Part shown: positions 8,613 through 17,799 of the stretch, one piece after another
Layout: the number at the start of each line of letters is the position of its first letter
Position numbering within the stretch: the stretch's first letter is position 1
Assembly (NCBI RefSeq): GCF_000226315.1
Contig: NC_016026.1
Span: forward strand, 1,364,001-1,428,000
DNA length: 64,000 bases
Direction: 5' to 3'
Origin: Micavibrio aeruginosavorus ARL-13
Lineage (GTDB): Bacteria > Pseudomonadota > Alphaproteobacteria > Micavibrionales > Micavibrionaceae
Position numbers and translations under genes: made by a program
The notes under the pieces: generated by a model
What the model was told of the DNA's origin: nothing
Database searches by the model: none
The model's input: the letters and a program-made list of their open reading frames with translations, nothing else

Positions 8613-10070
8613 TCAATGCGATTGCGCATGATCTTTCATATGATTGTTCCATATTTGAAAAAAGGTTCCGGTCTTAAAATGCAATTTATCATCTGGGCTT
8701 TGAACGCAATGATGAACTGCATTCCCTGCGATATAGCGCACCCCTGCCTTAATAGCCTCCGCGACAGTTTCTGGCGCATCGGCATCGAGAACGAAAGTAT
8801 GATTGATAAGGTGTCTTTTTGAACGGCTCACCAAGGATCGAATATTCAGGAGATCCGTTTCCGTGTTACCGCGTCCCGCCATCCCCGCGACAATCCCGAT
8901 ATTATCAAACCCGGAAATCCGTAAAGCCGACAAATCCGCCCCCAGTCCGGACAGCGGAATATTCCCACACAAAACACGCCCATACACTTTCAACGGAGAG
9001 ACAATCTGACTCAGGCCAGAGCTCGGCATATGAACGGGAACATCCATGACCATGAACAATACATAGTTCCGCATATCGGCATTAATCCTCTGACACAGAA
9101 CGCGATATTTCTCCGCATTCTCAATTCCGGAAACCGTACTGAAATGGACGGGGCAGATAATCCCAAAATGATGCGGCCCGCCTGCGTGGTTTTCAAACCA
9201 TTGAATAACGCTCAAAAGAATATCCCGATCAAGCGCAGCGACGTCAGAAGCCGATCGTCCCATGTAATAATTCTGGTGCGCCGCCACCACCTGCGCACCA
9301 TCATCCCGATCCAGAACGCACATAAACGCAATCAACCGCCCCTTGAACGCGTCCCAGACCGGCATGTAACGCACCGCATGAACCGGAACTTCTTTTTTTA
9401 TTATTGGCAAATCCGGAGCCTCATTCGGAAACGCGACCGCCACGTCGACCCGATTCACAAAATCCAGATCAATTTCATTTTTGTTTGATATTGGTGGGAT
9501 AGGAACGGAAGCTCTTCTTTTTCTTGTCATTCGGCTTTCAAACGAATTCGATATCGTTTTTCCAAAAAACGACCCCTTACGAATATCGTCACAGGAAAGC
9601 ATTGATACATCCTTGTGCACATCAACATCTTCGATGCCGTAATCGTCAAACAAAAACCCCCTGATCTGCGATGCAATCATCGTCATTTTTGCTTCGCTTT
9701 CATCTCCGGATATATTCTCAAAAAGAATGATAAAATCTTTTTCCTGATAACGGAAAAAGACGTCTCCGGGATCAACATTCTTCCTGATGACATACTCGCA
9801 CGTTTCGTAAATAACATCGCGCAACCCGGGCCAACGCCGTCCCATGCGCGCCTTGACCGCATCCAACCCCAAAACCTGAATACGCCCGGACGCGACCAGT
9901 TCCTTTTTCATGAACAGCGTCCTGCACAGCGCCTCTAATTGATCCTGTCTGCGTTGCCCGGCGATTGGGTCACGCTTTTTGATGACTCGGAACTCAGGCT
10001 GTTCCTTGCGAAAGACAAGGTTCACAACATAATCGCGGACATGGTGTATAAGGTTGTGGGTCTGCATCAT
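8613..10070 (-). CDS. Degenerate GGDEF-EAL-like protein, paralogue 3
   Basis: About 485 residues, the most upstream and most divergent of the three. It retains LVASGRIQVLGLDAVKARMG, the GGDEF-like block GDVFFRYQEKDFIILFEN and the EAL-like half (AVRYMPVWDAFKGRLIAFM; ILLSVIQWFENH; LFMVMDVPVHMPSSGL; LINHTFVLDADAP). The tail AGNAVHHCVQSPDD...FFQIWN matches the others. Two ATGs (10070 and 10067) are possible; AGGTG lies just upstream and suits the second better. Gaps of 171 and 188 bases separate the paralogues, so each may have its own promoter. Confidence 0.6.
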   Translation of the reverse strand: MMQTHNLIHHVRDYVVNLVFRKEQPEFRVIKKRDPIAGQRRQDQLEALCRTLFMKKELVASGRIQVLGLDAVKARMGRRWPGLRDVIYETCEYVIRKNVDPGDVFFRYQEKDFIILFENISGDESEAKMTMIASQIRGFLFDDYGIEDVDVHKDVSMLSCDDIRKGSFFGKTISNSFESRMTRKRRASVPIPPISNKNEIDLDFVNRVDVAVAFPNEAPDLPIIKKEVPVHAVRYMPVWDAFKGRLIAFMCVLDRDDGAQVVAAHQNYYMGRSASDVAALDRDILLSVIQWFENHAGGPHHFGIICPVHFSTVSGIENAEKYRVLCQRINADMRNYVLFMVMDVPVHMPSSGLSQIVSPLKVYGRVLCGNIPLSGLGADLSALRISGFDNIGIVAGMAGRGNTETDLLNIRSLVSRSKRHLINHTFVLDADAPETVAEAIKAGVRYIAGNAVHHCVQSPDDKLHFKTGTFFQIWNNHMKDHAQSH

Positions 10071-10132
10071 TCACCTGTTTACCAACAGGATCCGACCTTC
10101 CCTCACCGCTATTGATCTTTTTATTTTTGTGC

Positions 10133-10170
10133 AAAAAGTAAAGGGGGACAGTATGAAACCACCCCCCTTT
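10133..10170 (-). terminator. Terminator after ald
   Basis: On the minus strand AAAGGGGG pairs with CCCCCTTT across a 15-base loop, followed by ACTTTTTGC. It lies 36 bases beyond the ald stop codon. Confidence 0.65.
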
Positions 10171-10205
10171 CGCAAATTCAGATGCGCTGACTATCCCAAA
10201 GTATT

Positions 10206-11327
10206 TCAGGCCGCAAGGGCCTTGGGCTCGGGATTAAATGGCAGATTCAGCGATTCAGCCACGCTACGATAGGTAATTTCACCGCGGCAGACATTCAGCC
10301 CGTTTCGCAAATTAGGATCTTCCAGCACAGCGCGTTTCCATCCCTTATCAGCCAACGCCAGCGCATAAGGCAGAACAGCGTGGTTCAACGCCAGAGCGGA
10401 CGACAACGGCACAGCCCCCGGCATATTCGCCACGCAGTAATGCACGACATCATCCACGACATAGGTCGGATCTTTGTGCGTTGTGGCATGGCTGGTTTCG
10501 AAACACCCACCCTGGTCGATGGCGATATCGACAATCACCGAGCCCGGAATCATGGTTTTTAACATCGGCTTGGTCACCAGTTTCGGTGCCGCCGCCCCGG
10601 GGATCAGCACCGCGCCAATCACCAGATCACACACCTGCACATATTGTTCAACAGAATCCATGCTGGAATAAATCACATTGGCCTGACCACGGAAATAATC
10701 GTCCAGTGTACGCAGACGATCATGGTCACGTTCCAGAATGGTCACATTCGCGCCCATGCCCACGGCCACGCGCGCCGCGTTAAACCCGGCGACGCCGCCA
10801 CCAATCACCAGCACATTACCCGGACGAACGCCCGGCACGCCGGAAATCAGACGGCCAACACCGCCCATATGTTTCATCATATTGTTGGCGCCGACCAAAA
10901 CGGACAGGCGGCCTGCAATTTCCGACATCGGGGCCAGCAACGGCAACCCGCGACCATCACGCCCCGTCACCGTTTCATAGGCAATGGCTACACATCCGGA
11001 CTCCATCAACCCTTTGGCCTGTTCCGGGTCCGGGGCCAGATGCAGATAGGTGAACAGCAATTGATCTTCGCGCAACATCTTGCATTCAACGGGTTGCGGC
11101 TCTTTCACCTTTACGATCATATCGGCTTCGGCAAAAATTTCTTTGGCGGTGCCTTTAATCGTCGCGCCCGCCTTTTTGTAATCATCGTCGCTGAAATTAA
11201 TGCCAGCCCCGGCTCCGGTTTCAACGATCACCTGATGACCGCGCGCAATAAATTCCTTCACCGATGACGGCACCAGACCGACACGATGTTCCTGAGCCTT
11301 GATTTCCTTTGGCACGCCGATTTTCAT
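10206..11327 (-). CDS. ald: Alanine dehydrogenase
   Basis: Catalyses reversible NAD-dependent oxidative deamination of L-alanine to pyruvate and ammonia. The 373-residue protein has the family length and motifs: N-terminal MKIGVPKEIKAQEHRVGLVP with the substrate-binding arginine, catalytic region KVKEPQPVECKMLREDQ, and the Rossmann loop VIGGGVAGFNAARVA (about residues 172-186). The start at 11327 follows GGAG; the frame continues upstream to 11543 but with no family similarity. It is a single gene with its own terminator, and fits an amino-acid-catabolising lifestyle. Confidence 0.97.
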   Translation of the reverse strand: MKIGVPKEIKAQEHRVGLVPSSVKEFIARGHQVIVETGAGAGINFSDDDYKKAGATIKGTAKEIFAEADMIVKVKEPQPVECKMLREDQLLFTYLHLAPDPEQAKGLMESGCVAIAYETVTGRDGRGLPLLAPMSEIAGRLSVLVGANNMMKHMGGVGRLISGVPGVRPGNVLVIGGGVAGFNAARVAVGMGANVTILERDHDRLRTLDDYFRGQANVIYSSMDSVEQYVQVCDLVIGAVLIPGAAAPKLVTKPMLKTMIPGSVIVDIAIDQGGCFETSHATTHKDPTYVVDDVVHYCVANMPGAVPLSSALALNHAVLPYALALADKGWKRAVLEDPNLRNGLNVCRGEITYRSVAESLNLPFNPEPKALAA

Positions 11328-11454
11328 GTAACACTCCATGATGTGAAAACGCGGCCTATTCTTGCCTGAAACCCGGCCCGCATTCAACACGCAGCGCAGC
11401 ATGACACCAGCGCGCCTATATCCGGAAAATAAAAATTCGGTTATGTCCAATAAA

Positions 11455-13413
11455 TCAGGGGGCGGATTGCCCGGTACCAAGAATTGCGACAACACCACGA
11501 TCCACTGTTTTGGAGATGCGGTGTATGCGCGCCAGCTCCTCATCCTTGGTCGCGGGTGACAGCATATAAGGAATAACAGGCGTGGTCCGCATAACGTCCC
11601 ACATTTTCATCTGCCGCCATGATGGCTCACGCCCTTCACGCCCCAGAATGTTGATCCCGGCATGACGGTAATTGCGCACGGCGCGATAGGCCAATGTGGG
11701 CCCAGTCTGTTCATCCAGAACACCGCGCACCACCTGTCGCCGCAGTCCATCGAAATGAATAACCCCCAAACGGTGCATATTCGCTTCAAAATCCGGATCA
11801 TTCGGATGGCGGTGCAGGTAACTTTGCAGGGACCGGAACATTGCCCCAACAACAGTATTCCGCGTGTATTTCATTTTATTCAGCACGCCGATGCGCATGC
11901 CCTCGGGCATATCGGGCCGGGGCCAGATCGGGGCGGCAGCGTTTTGAAACCGATCCGCAGGGTCCGCTCCCTTTTCCGTCTGGCATAAGGCCGGATCGCG
12001 CAAGCGGGATTCCTCGTCAAACCGCACATGCGCCAAGGCACGGGCATAGGCCTTGATGCTTTCCTGAACCCCCACGGGCTGCGTTTCAAATTGTCGCATT
12101 CCGCCAATCGCACTGGCCCCCCAGAGAACGCGGTTTTGGGCATCCGCCGGTTTTTCGCATTCATACTGCAAACATGCCGATAACGCTGTGTTTAAATCTG
12201 ACAGAACATCATCCGTCATAAAACCGGGACGATCCAGAAACTCCAGATACATCGCCCCCAAATGGTCCAGATTCACCTGCTCCGGATAACGGGTTTTCGG
12301 ATTACGCCAACGATCGCGCATATATTGAACCAGATCAGATCCATCCGGACGGGTCAGCGTTTCCATCCGCGTCAGCGCCCGCCCCATCAATGGATCATCG
12401 ACCGGCAACACACGAACCAGCGAAAACAGGGCAACCGTGCCAAAGTAATCCATATAATGATGCCGCATCTCGGGTGAAACGCCATCATTGTCTAACGCGC
12501 GGTCAATCCGTTCCATAGCGTCACAATATTTTTCAACCTGAATATCAAGATCGCGGTCATCGCTATTTGTGCGCATTTCGCGATATGTATCCGCATGGCT
12601 GGCCAGCGCCCATCCTTCGTAACTGTTCGGGGCATCGCTGCCTTCCTTGTCTGCCATGCTGAACGACAGATAGGATTTCAGGAACTCACCCAGAACCGGG
12701 CCATAAGCGGGTTTGCGAAACGCATGTGAAATATCATCCGTCAGGACTGGGCTGGTTAAGCCGTGCAGCACATCATGGTTACCAATGGTGGCCAACGCCG
12801 CCAACGATTCCAAAAGATCAGACGGGTTATAAGGCGAAATCCGGTCCATCACCGTTTTGTCCAGAACCATCACCGGGAACGCGATGGATGCCTGTTCCGC
12901 ATGACGTAAACATTGAATAAAGCCGAGATGATATTGACGTCCTGCGATATCGGATGGGCGGCTGAATGATGTTAAGGCTTTGTCCTGTGTAACCCGTTCC
13001 CACACGTCGCTTGGCACAATGGCAACTTCTGATAAGACAATATTACCGGTGTCCGCCGCCATCTTGTTAAACAACCCGCTCAACCGTTCCGGTGCGAAAT
13101 GGGTCTGTGGTGACGCATCATCCGCAATCATGCGGTGATACGCCACAACGCCATGTTTGGCATTAAACGGATTCGGCTCCGTTGCGGTCACAAGACCATC
13201 ATTCATCAACCGCGCACCCAATGCGGTCATATAGGGGGCCAGACGATCGGATTCATAAGCGGCCACCCCGGCCTCAGAATCGGCGTACAAGCGGCTGATA
13301 TAGGTTTGCAGGATATGCGCCCCCTCTGCCCCGGACTGCGCCGTCACGGGCGGGCGATAGGATAACCCGGCCTTACCGGATTGGTTCTCGATTGTTGTCT
13401 TACGCTGCGCCAA
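11455..13413 (-). CDS. Large hypothetical protein
   Basis: About 652 residues that I do not recognise. The protein looks soluble, mostly helical and Asp/Arg/Met-rich, with no signal peptide or clear membrane segment. I favour a TTG start at 13413 (AQRKTTIENQSGK) because GAGAGG stands 5 bases before it; another TTG at 13518 extends the frame by 35 residues. Features that may help a search are LATIGNHDVLHGL, the conserved-looking HHYMDYFGTVALFSLVRVLP and a basic C-terminal part (YRAVRNYRHAGINILG). It lies between tRNA-Val and ald, all on the minus strand. Function unknown. Confidence 0.75.
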   Translation of the reverse strand: MAQRKTTIENQSGKAGLSYRPPVTAQSGAEGAHILQTYISRLYADSEAGVAAYESDRLAPYMTALGARLMNDGLVTATEPNPFNAKHGVVAYHRMIADDASPQTHFAPERLSGLFNKMAADTGNIVLSEVAIVPSDVWERVTQDKALTSFSRPSDIAGRQYHLGFIQCLRHAEQASIAFPVMVLDKTVMDRISPYNPSDLLESLAALATIGNHDVLHGLTSPVLTDDISHAFRKPAYGPVLGEFLKSYLSFSMADKEGSDAPNSYEGWALASHADTYREMRTNSDDRDLDIQVEKYCDAMERIDRALDNDGVSPEMRHHYMDYFGTVALFSLVRVLPVDDPLMGRALTRMETLTRPDGSDLVQYMRDRWRNPKTRYPEQVNLDHLGAMYLEFLDRPGFMTDDVLSDLNTALSACLQYECEKPADAQNRVLWGASAIGGMRQFETQPVGVQESIKAYARALAHVRFDEESRLRDPALCQTEKGADPADRFQNAAAPIWPRPDMPEGMRIGVLNKMKYTRNTVVGAMFRSLQSYLHRHPNDPDFEANMHRLGVIHFDGLRRQVVRGVLDEQTGPTLAYRAVRNYRHAGINILGREGREPSWRQMKMWDVMRTTPVIPYMLSPATKDEELARIHRISKTVDRGVVAILGTGQSAP

Positions 13414-13562
13414 AGCGCCTCTCTTCCCCGTTATTTTATCAGGCTTTACGCAGGGGCTTGGCCCCAGCCTGTACTGTACGGCGGAGATGTTAATATTCCC
13501 TTTTAAACAGGATGGCAAATTTGGGGCAGAACCACGCCCCTAACAGGCTGAAAATAAACATT

Positions 13563-13590
13563 AAAAAACCCCGCCAAAGCGGGGGTTTTT
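13563..13590 (-). terminator. Intrinsic terminator after tRNA-Val
   Basis: The minus strand reads CCCCGC-TTTG-GCGGGG followed by six T, immediately downstream of the tRNA-Val 3' end. Confidence 0.9.
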
Positions 13591-13598
13591 AGAGAAAA

Positions 13599-13673
13599 TG
13601 GTGCGCGCTGAGAGGATTGAACTCCCGACCCACTCGGTGTAAACGAGTTGCTCTACCGCTGAGCTAAGCGCGC
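13599..13673 (-). tRNA. tRNA-Val (TAC)
   Basis: A cloverleaf on the minus strand: acceptor GCGCGCT/AGCGCGC, D-arm TAGCTCAGCGGTAGAGC, anticodon stem ACTCG/CGAGT with loop TTTACAC (anticodon TAC), T-arm GGGAG-TTCAATC-CTCTC, discriminator A and encoded CCA. Length is 75 nt. Confidence 0.96.
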
Positions 13674-13764
13674 GCCGTCGTCAGGGGCGTAGATTTACGC
13701 AAAAACGAAGGCACTTTCAAGCCCTATTTTCTCGTTTTTCTTCATTTTCATCACCGGAAATAAG

Positions 13765-13796
13765 AAACCCCCGCAGGATCGCTCCCACGGGGGTTT
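13765..13796 (-). terminator. Hairpin terminator after the HU gene
   Basis: AAACCCCCG and CGGGGGTTT form a perfect 9-bp stem, 24 bases past the stop codon of the HU gene; the stem itself provides the T-rich end. Confidence 0.75.
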
Positions 13797-13820
13797 AAAA
13801 CCTGAAATCAGGCCGAAGGA

Positions 13821-14096
13821 TTAGCCGTTTACAGCGTCTTTCAGCTCTTTACCGGCTTTGAATTTCGGCTGTTTGGAGGCCGGAATTGCAATGGCTTCAC
13901 CCGTGCGCGGGTTGCGGCCCGTGGTGGCAGCGCGTGCGGATACCGTGAAGGTGCCGAAACCAACCAGACGGACATCGTCACCGCCTTGCAGGGTTTCTTT
14001 GATGCCTTCGAACGTGGCTTCTACAGCTTCTTGCGCTTGTGCTTTGGCCAGGCCGGTCACTTTTGCAACGTGGTTGATCAGATCTTGTTTGTTCAC
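13821..14096 (-). CDS. hup: DNA-binding protein HU
   Basis: Nucleoid-associated protein that bends and wraps DNA as a dimer. The 91-residue protein has the HU signature (GFGTFTVSARAATTGRNPRT, residues 46-65) with the DNA-intercalating RNPRTGE loop, and the N-terminal NKQDLINHVAK. The start codon is GTG (14096) with AGGGGG upstream. It lies directly downstream of lon on the same strand, an arrangement common in proteobacteria, but lon has its own terminator-like structure between them. Confidence 0.97.
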   Translation of the reverse strand: MNKQDLINHVAKVTGLAKAQAQEAVEATFEGIKETLQGGDDVRLVGFGTFTVSARAATTGRNPRTGEAIAIPASKQPKFKAGKELKDAVNG

Positions 14097-14186
14097 GGGT
14101 TTTCCCCCTCTGTGATCGTGTTAAAGACAAAATGCCAGAAACCACATCATTCGCATTCGGCCAGAAATACACACAGCCAGAAAAAG

Positions 14187-14257
14187 AATGTGGGGCCCGA
14201 ACCCGCGCCGTCCTTGGTCAAAACCCAAGGGAATCTGCGCCTTTCGGACCCCACATT
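14187..14257 (-). terminator. Long composite hairpin after lon
   Basis: On the minus strand AATGTGGGG-CCGAA pairs with TTCGG-CCCCACATT, with one internal mismatch, enclosing a second small hairpin (CCTTGG/CCAAGG). It is followed by CTTTTTC. It probably terminates the lon transcript 24 bases past its stop codon; the HU promoter must lie at or after it. Confidence 0.7.
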
Positions 14258-14280
14258 TTTACGCCCATTTTAGGGGGGCA

Positions 14281-16704
14281 TCAATGGCGAATCACGCCTT
14301 CCCCCTTATTTTCTGCGGTTTTTGCCGTAACCGGGTCGATTTCACCCTCTTCTTTCCCTAATATCGGCTCCGGGAGCCGGATCAGGGCGTGGGCCAGCAC
14401 GTCCTCGATGGCATTGACCGGGATAATCTCCAGCATCTTCTTCACATTCGCCGGAATATCCGCCAGGTCTTTTTCATTTTCCTGCGGAATCAGAACCTTC
14501 TTAATCCCGCCACGCGATGCCGCCAGCAATTTTTCTTTCAGGCCGCCAATGCCGGTCACATAACCGCGCAGGTTGATCTCGCCCGTCATGGCCACGTCCT
14601 TGCGCACTTCGATGCCGGTCAGCGCCGAAATGATTGCCGTGGTCATCGCCGCACCGGCGGACGGACCGTCTTTCGGTGTTGCGCCTTCCGGCACGTGAAC
14701 GTGGATGCTGGTTTCATTCAGCTTCTTATAATCGATGCCGAATTTCGCCGCGCGTGATTTGATCAGCATTTCCGCCACAGTGATGGATTCACGCATCACT
14801 TCTTTCAAGTTACCCGTGGTGGAGACTTTGCCGTCTTTACCCGGCATGGTCACAGCCTCGATCGACAGCAGATCGCCGCCAAATTCGGTGTAGGCCAAAC
14901 CGTTCACGATACCAACGCGGTCCTGCTCATCAATTTCGCCGAAGCGATATTTGCGAACACCCGCATATTTTTCGAGGTTTTTCGGTGTTACCGACACGCC
15001 GCCATCTTTGCCGCGCATCAGAATTTCCTTGATCGCCTTACGGCACAGATTGGCCATTTCGCGTTCCAGATTCCGCACACCCGCTTCACGCGTGTAATAA
15101 CGGATCAAATCGCGGATCGCCGCATCCGACACCTTGAACTCAGATGGCTTCAGCCCAGCCGCCTTGATTTGCTTTTTCAGCAAATGGCGTTTGACGATTT
15201 CCAGCTTCTCATCCTCGGTGTAACCGGCCACACGGATAATCTCCATACGGTCCAGCAACGGTTGCGGCATGTTCAGGCTGTTCGCCGTGCAAATGAACAT
15301 GACATCGGACAGATCATAATCCAGTTCCAGATAGTGATCGTTGAACGTCGTGTTTTGTTCCGGGTCCAGAACCTCCAGCAATGCGCTGGACGGGTCGCCG
15401 CGCCAATCCTGGCCCAGCTTGTCCACCTCATCGAGCAGGAACAGCGGGTTGGATGATTTGGCCTTCTTCATCCCCTGAATGACTTTACCGGGCATCGCGC
15501 CGATATAGGTGCGGCGGTGACCACGAATTTCGCTTTCATCGCGCACGCCACCCAACGACATCCGCACGAAATTGCGGTTCGTCGCACGGGCAATGGATTG
15601 ACCCAGCGATGTTTTACCAACACCCGGCGGACCAACCAGGCACAGGATCGGGCCCTTCACCTTGTTCGCACGTTGCTGGACGGCCAGATATTCAAGGATA
15701 CGCTCCTTGACCTTCTCCAGACCATAATGCTCTTTGTCCAGAATGTGCTGGGCTTCTTTGATGTCTTTCTTCACGCGAGTGCGTTTGTTCCATGGCACCG
15801 ACAGGATCCAGTCGAGATAGTTACGCACGACCGTGGCTTCCGCCGACATCGGGCTCATCGAACGCAGCTTTTTCAACTCGCCCTTCGCCTTGTCGCGGGC
15901 ATCCTTCGACATTTTGGATTCATCGATTTTGCGTTCCAGCTCGGTCAGCTCGTCAACGCCTTCGCCATTGTCGCCCAGCTCTTTCTGAATGGCCTTCATT
16001 TGCTCGTTCAGATAATACTCACGCTGGGTTTTCTCCATCTGGCGTTTCACGCGGTTACGGATGCGTTTTTCAACCTGCAGAACGCCGATTTCGCCCTCCA
16101 TGTAACCAAAGATTTTTTCTAGACGATCGATGGTCAGTGGAATTTCCAGCAATTCCTGCTTCTCTTCAATCTTCAGCGCCAGATGTGCAGCAATCGTATC
16201 GGCCAGTTTCGAGATGTTCTCGATCTGGTTCACGGACACAATCACTTCCGGCGGAATTTTTTTGTTCAGCTTCACATACTGTTCAAACTGGTTCACGACG
16301 GCACGGGCCAGCGCTTCGCTTTCCTCGTCTTCCTTCACATCATCGATCACGTCCGTGACGGATGCTTCCAGATAATCCAGATGCGCGGCGTAGGTGTTGA
16401 TCTTCACACGGCGGCTGCCCTCGACCAGAACCTTCACCGTTCCGTCGGGCAGTTTCAGCAATTGCAAAATGGTACCAATGGTCCCGACCATATACAGATC
16501 ATCCGGACCCGGATCATCCACAGACGGGGATTTTTGCGTGGCCAGCAAAATCTGCTTGTCCTCACGCATCACGTTCTCCAGAGCCTTCACCGACTTCTCA
16601 CGTCCCACAAACAGCGGGACAATCATGTGCGGAAACACAACAATGTCACGCAAAGGCAGGACAGGAAGAACAGCGTCTTTGGATGAAGACTGGAAACCGA
16701 TCAT
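14281..16704 (-). CDS. lon: ATP-dependent protease Lon
   Basis: Cytoplasmic AAA+ serine protease that degrades misfolded and regulatory proteins. The 807-residue protein has the usual three parts: an N-terminal substrate domain starting [20 protein letters not shown], an AAA+ module with Walker [14 protein letters not shown] (about residue 355) and Walker [13 protein letters not shown], and the protease domain with the catalytic serine in [11 protein letters not shown] and the lysine in [10 protein letters not shown]. The ATG at 16704 follows GAGTGAAT and gives the family N terminus; a longer frame to 16767 does not. It follows clpP directly, with no clpX between them. Confidence 0.98.
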   Translation of the reverse strand: MIGFQSSSKDAVLPVLPLRDIVVFPHMIVPLFVGREKSVKALENVMREDKQILLATQKSPSVDDPGPDDLYMVGTIGTILQLLKLPDGTVKVLVEGSRRVKINTYAAHLDYLEASVTDVIDDVKEDEESEALARAVVNQFEQYVKLNKKIPPEVIVSVNQIENISKLADTIAAHLALKIEEKQELLEIPLTIDRLEKIFGYMEGEIGVLQVEKRIRNRVKRQMEKTQREYYLNEQMKAIQKELGDNGEGVDELTELERKIDESKMSKDARDKAKGELKKLRSMSPMSAEATVVRNYLDWILSVPWNKRTRVKKDIKEAQHILDKEHYGLEKVKERILEYLAVQQRANKVKGPILCLVGPPGVGKTSLGQSIARATNRNFVRMSLGGVRDESEIRGHRRTYIGAMPGKVIQGMKKAKSSNPLFLLDEVDKLGQDWRGDPSSALLEVLDPEQNTTFNDHYLELDYDLSDVMFICTANSLNMPQPLLDRMEIIRVAGYTEDEKLEIVKRHLLKKQIKAAGLKPSEFKVSDAAIRDLIRYYTREAGVRNLEREMANLCRKAIKEILMRGKDGGVSVTPKNLEKYAGVRKYRFGEIDEQDRVGIVNGLAYTEFGGDLLSIEAVTMPGKDGKVSTTGNLKEVMRESITVAEMLIKSRAAKFGIDYKKLNETSIHVHVPEGATPKDGPSAGAAMTTAIISALTGIEVRKDVAMTGEINLRGYVTGIGGLKEKLLAASRGGIKKVLIPQENEKDLADIPANVKKMLEIIPVNAIEDVLAHALIRLPEPILGKEEGEIDPVTAKTAENKGEGVIRH

Positions 16705-16870
16705 ATTCACTCGCTTGTGCTGTATGTTACGTAAAATGTGAGATCGCCAGAAAAGGCATTGACCCACTATAGTACCACAATTCTTAACAGGAGATTGCCG
16801 GATTTATTGAGTTTTTGAATAATCCAAAAGGTCCGGCCCCGCCTGTTTCAATCAAATGTTAATGCACGCC

Positions 16871-16915
16871 CTAAAAATCAAGCCCGCCGGACCGGACGAT
16901 CCATAGCGGGCTTGA
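16871..16915 (-). terminator. Intrinsic terminator after clpP
   Basis: The minus strand has a perfect 10-bp stem TCAAGCCCGC / GCGGGCTTGA ending in TTTTTAG, 27 bases beyond the clpP stop. lon is therefore likely transcribed from its own promoter in 16705-16870. Confidence 0.85.
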
Positions 16916-16941
16916 ACAAAAGGATATTTTAGGAAAACGCC

Positions 16942-17592
16942 CTATTCTTTCGGCTTTTCCGTTTCCAATGCTTTCGGGCGGGTTTCGACGACGTGGTCGA
17001 TCAGACCGAAGGCTTTGGCTTCGTCGGCGGACATGAAATTATCGCGCTCCATCGACACTTCGATTTCGTTCAGCTTGCGGCCCGTGTGCTTCACATAGAT
17101 CTGGTTCAGACGTTCACGCAGGCGCAGAATTTCGCGGGCGTGAATTTCAATGTCCGTCGCCTGACCACGTGCACCACCCGACGGCTGGTGAATCATGATG
17201 CGGGAGTTCGGCAGAGAGAAACGCTTGCCTGCTTCACCGGCAGTCAGCAGCAAAGAGCCCATGGACGCGGCCTGACCAATACAAACCGTTGCCACCGGGC
17301 ATTTGATGTATTGCATCGTGTCGTACATCGCCAGACCGGAGGTCACAACACCGCCCGGGGAGTTAATGTAGAACGAGATTTCTTTTTTCGGGTTTTCCGA
17401 TTCCAGAAACAGCAACTGCGCGCAGATCAGGGCGGAACCATGATCTTCCACTTCGCCGGTCAGGAAAATAATGCGCTCTTTCAACAGGCGCGAATAAATG
17501 TCAAACGAACGCTCCCCACGGGCGGTCTGCTCGATAACCATCGGCACCAGCGTGTTTGTGAAAAGGTCTACTGGATCGCGTTCTCTAATCAT
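16942..17592 (-). CDS. clpP: ATP-dependent Clp protease proteolytic subunit
   Basis: Tetradecameric serine peptidase that works with the ClpX or ClpA unfoldases. The 216-residue protein shows the catalytic triad Ser110 ([11 protein letters not shown]), His135 ([10 protein letters not shown]) and Asp184 ([12 protein letters not shown]). The start at 17592 ([11 protein letters not shown]) gives the normal length; the frame extends upstream to 17682 without similarity. It lies downstream of tig with a terminator between them, and upstream of lon. The clpX gene that usually sits here is absent. Confidence 0.98.
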   Translation of the reverse strand: MIRERDPVDLFTNTLVPMVIEQTARGERSFDIYSRLLKERIIFLTGEVEDHGSALICAQLLFLESENPKKEISFYINSPGGVVTSGLAMYDTMQYIKCPVATVCIGQAASMGSLLLTAGEAGKRFSLPNSRIMIHQPSGGARGQATDIEIHAREILRLRERLNQIYVKHTGRKLNEIEVSMERDNFMSADEAKAFGLIDHVVETRPKALETEKPKE

Positions 17593-17740
17593 TGTCTGGA
17601 CTCTCGGCGTGAATAAGGTGGATGCAGGACATGGCGAGATTCGCCATAAGCCAACCGTATCGCCTGAATCCTGATTGTTCAAGGGGGTTTGGATGATCGG
17701 ATGAACAGATGGTTGGATGATCCGAAAGAAAATGCATCAA

Positions 17741-17776
17741 AAAGACGACCGGAACCCCGTTTCCGAGATTCCGGTC
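17741..17776 (-). terminator. Intrinsic terminator after tig
   Basis: The minus strand has GACCGGAA / TTCCGGTC with a 14-base loop, followed by GTCTTTTTG, 24 bases past the trigger factor stop codon. Confidence 0.8.
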
Positions 17777-17799
17777 ATCCGATCATCTTATAATCCAGA

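Noticed and set aside
16705-16870. Sigma-32 promoter before lon
   Set aside because: TTGAAA is present, but no matching -10 at the right spacing; evidence too weak to annotate.
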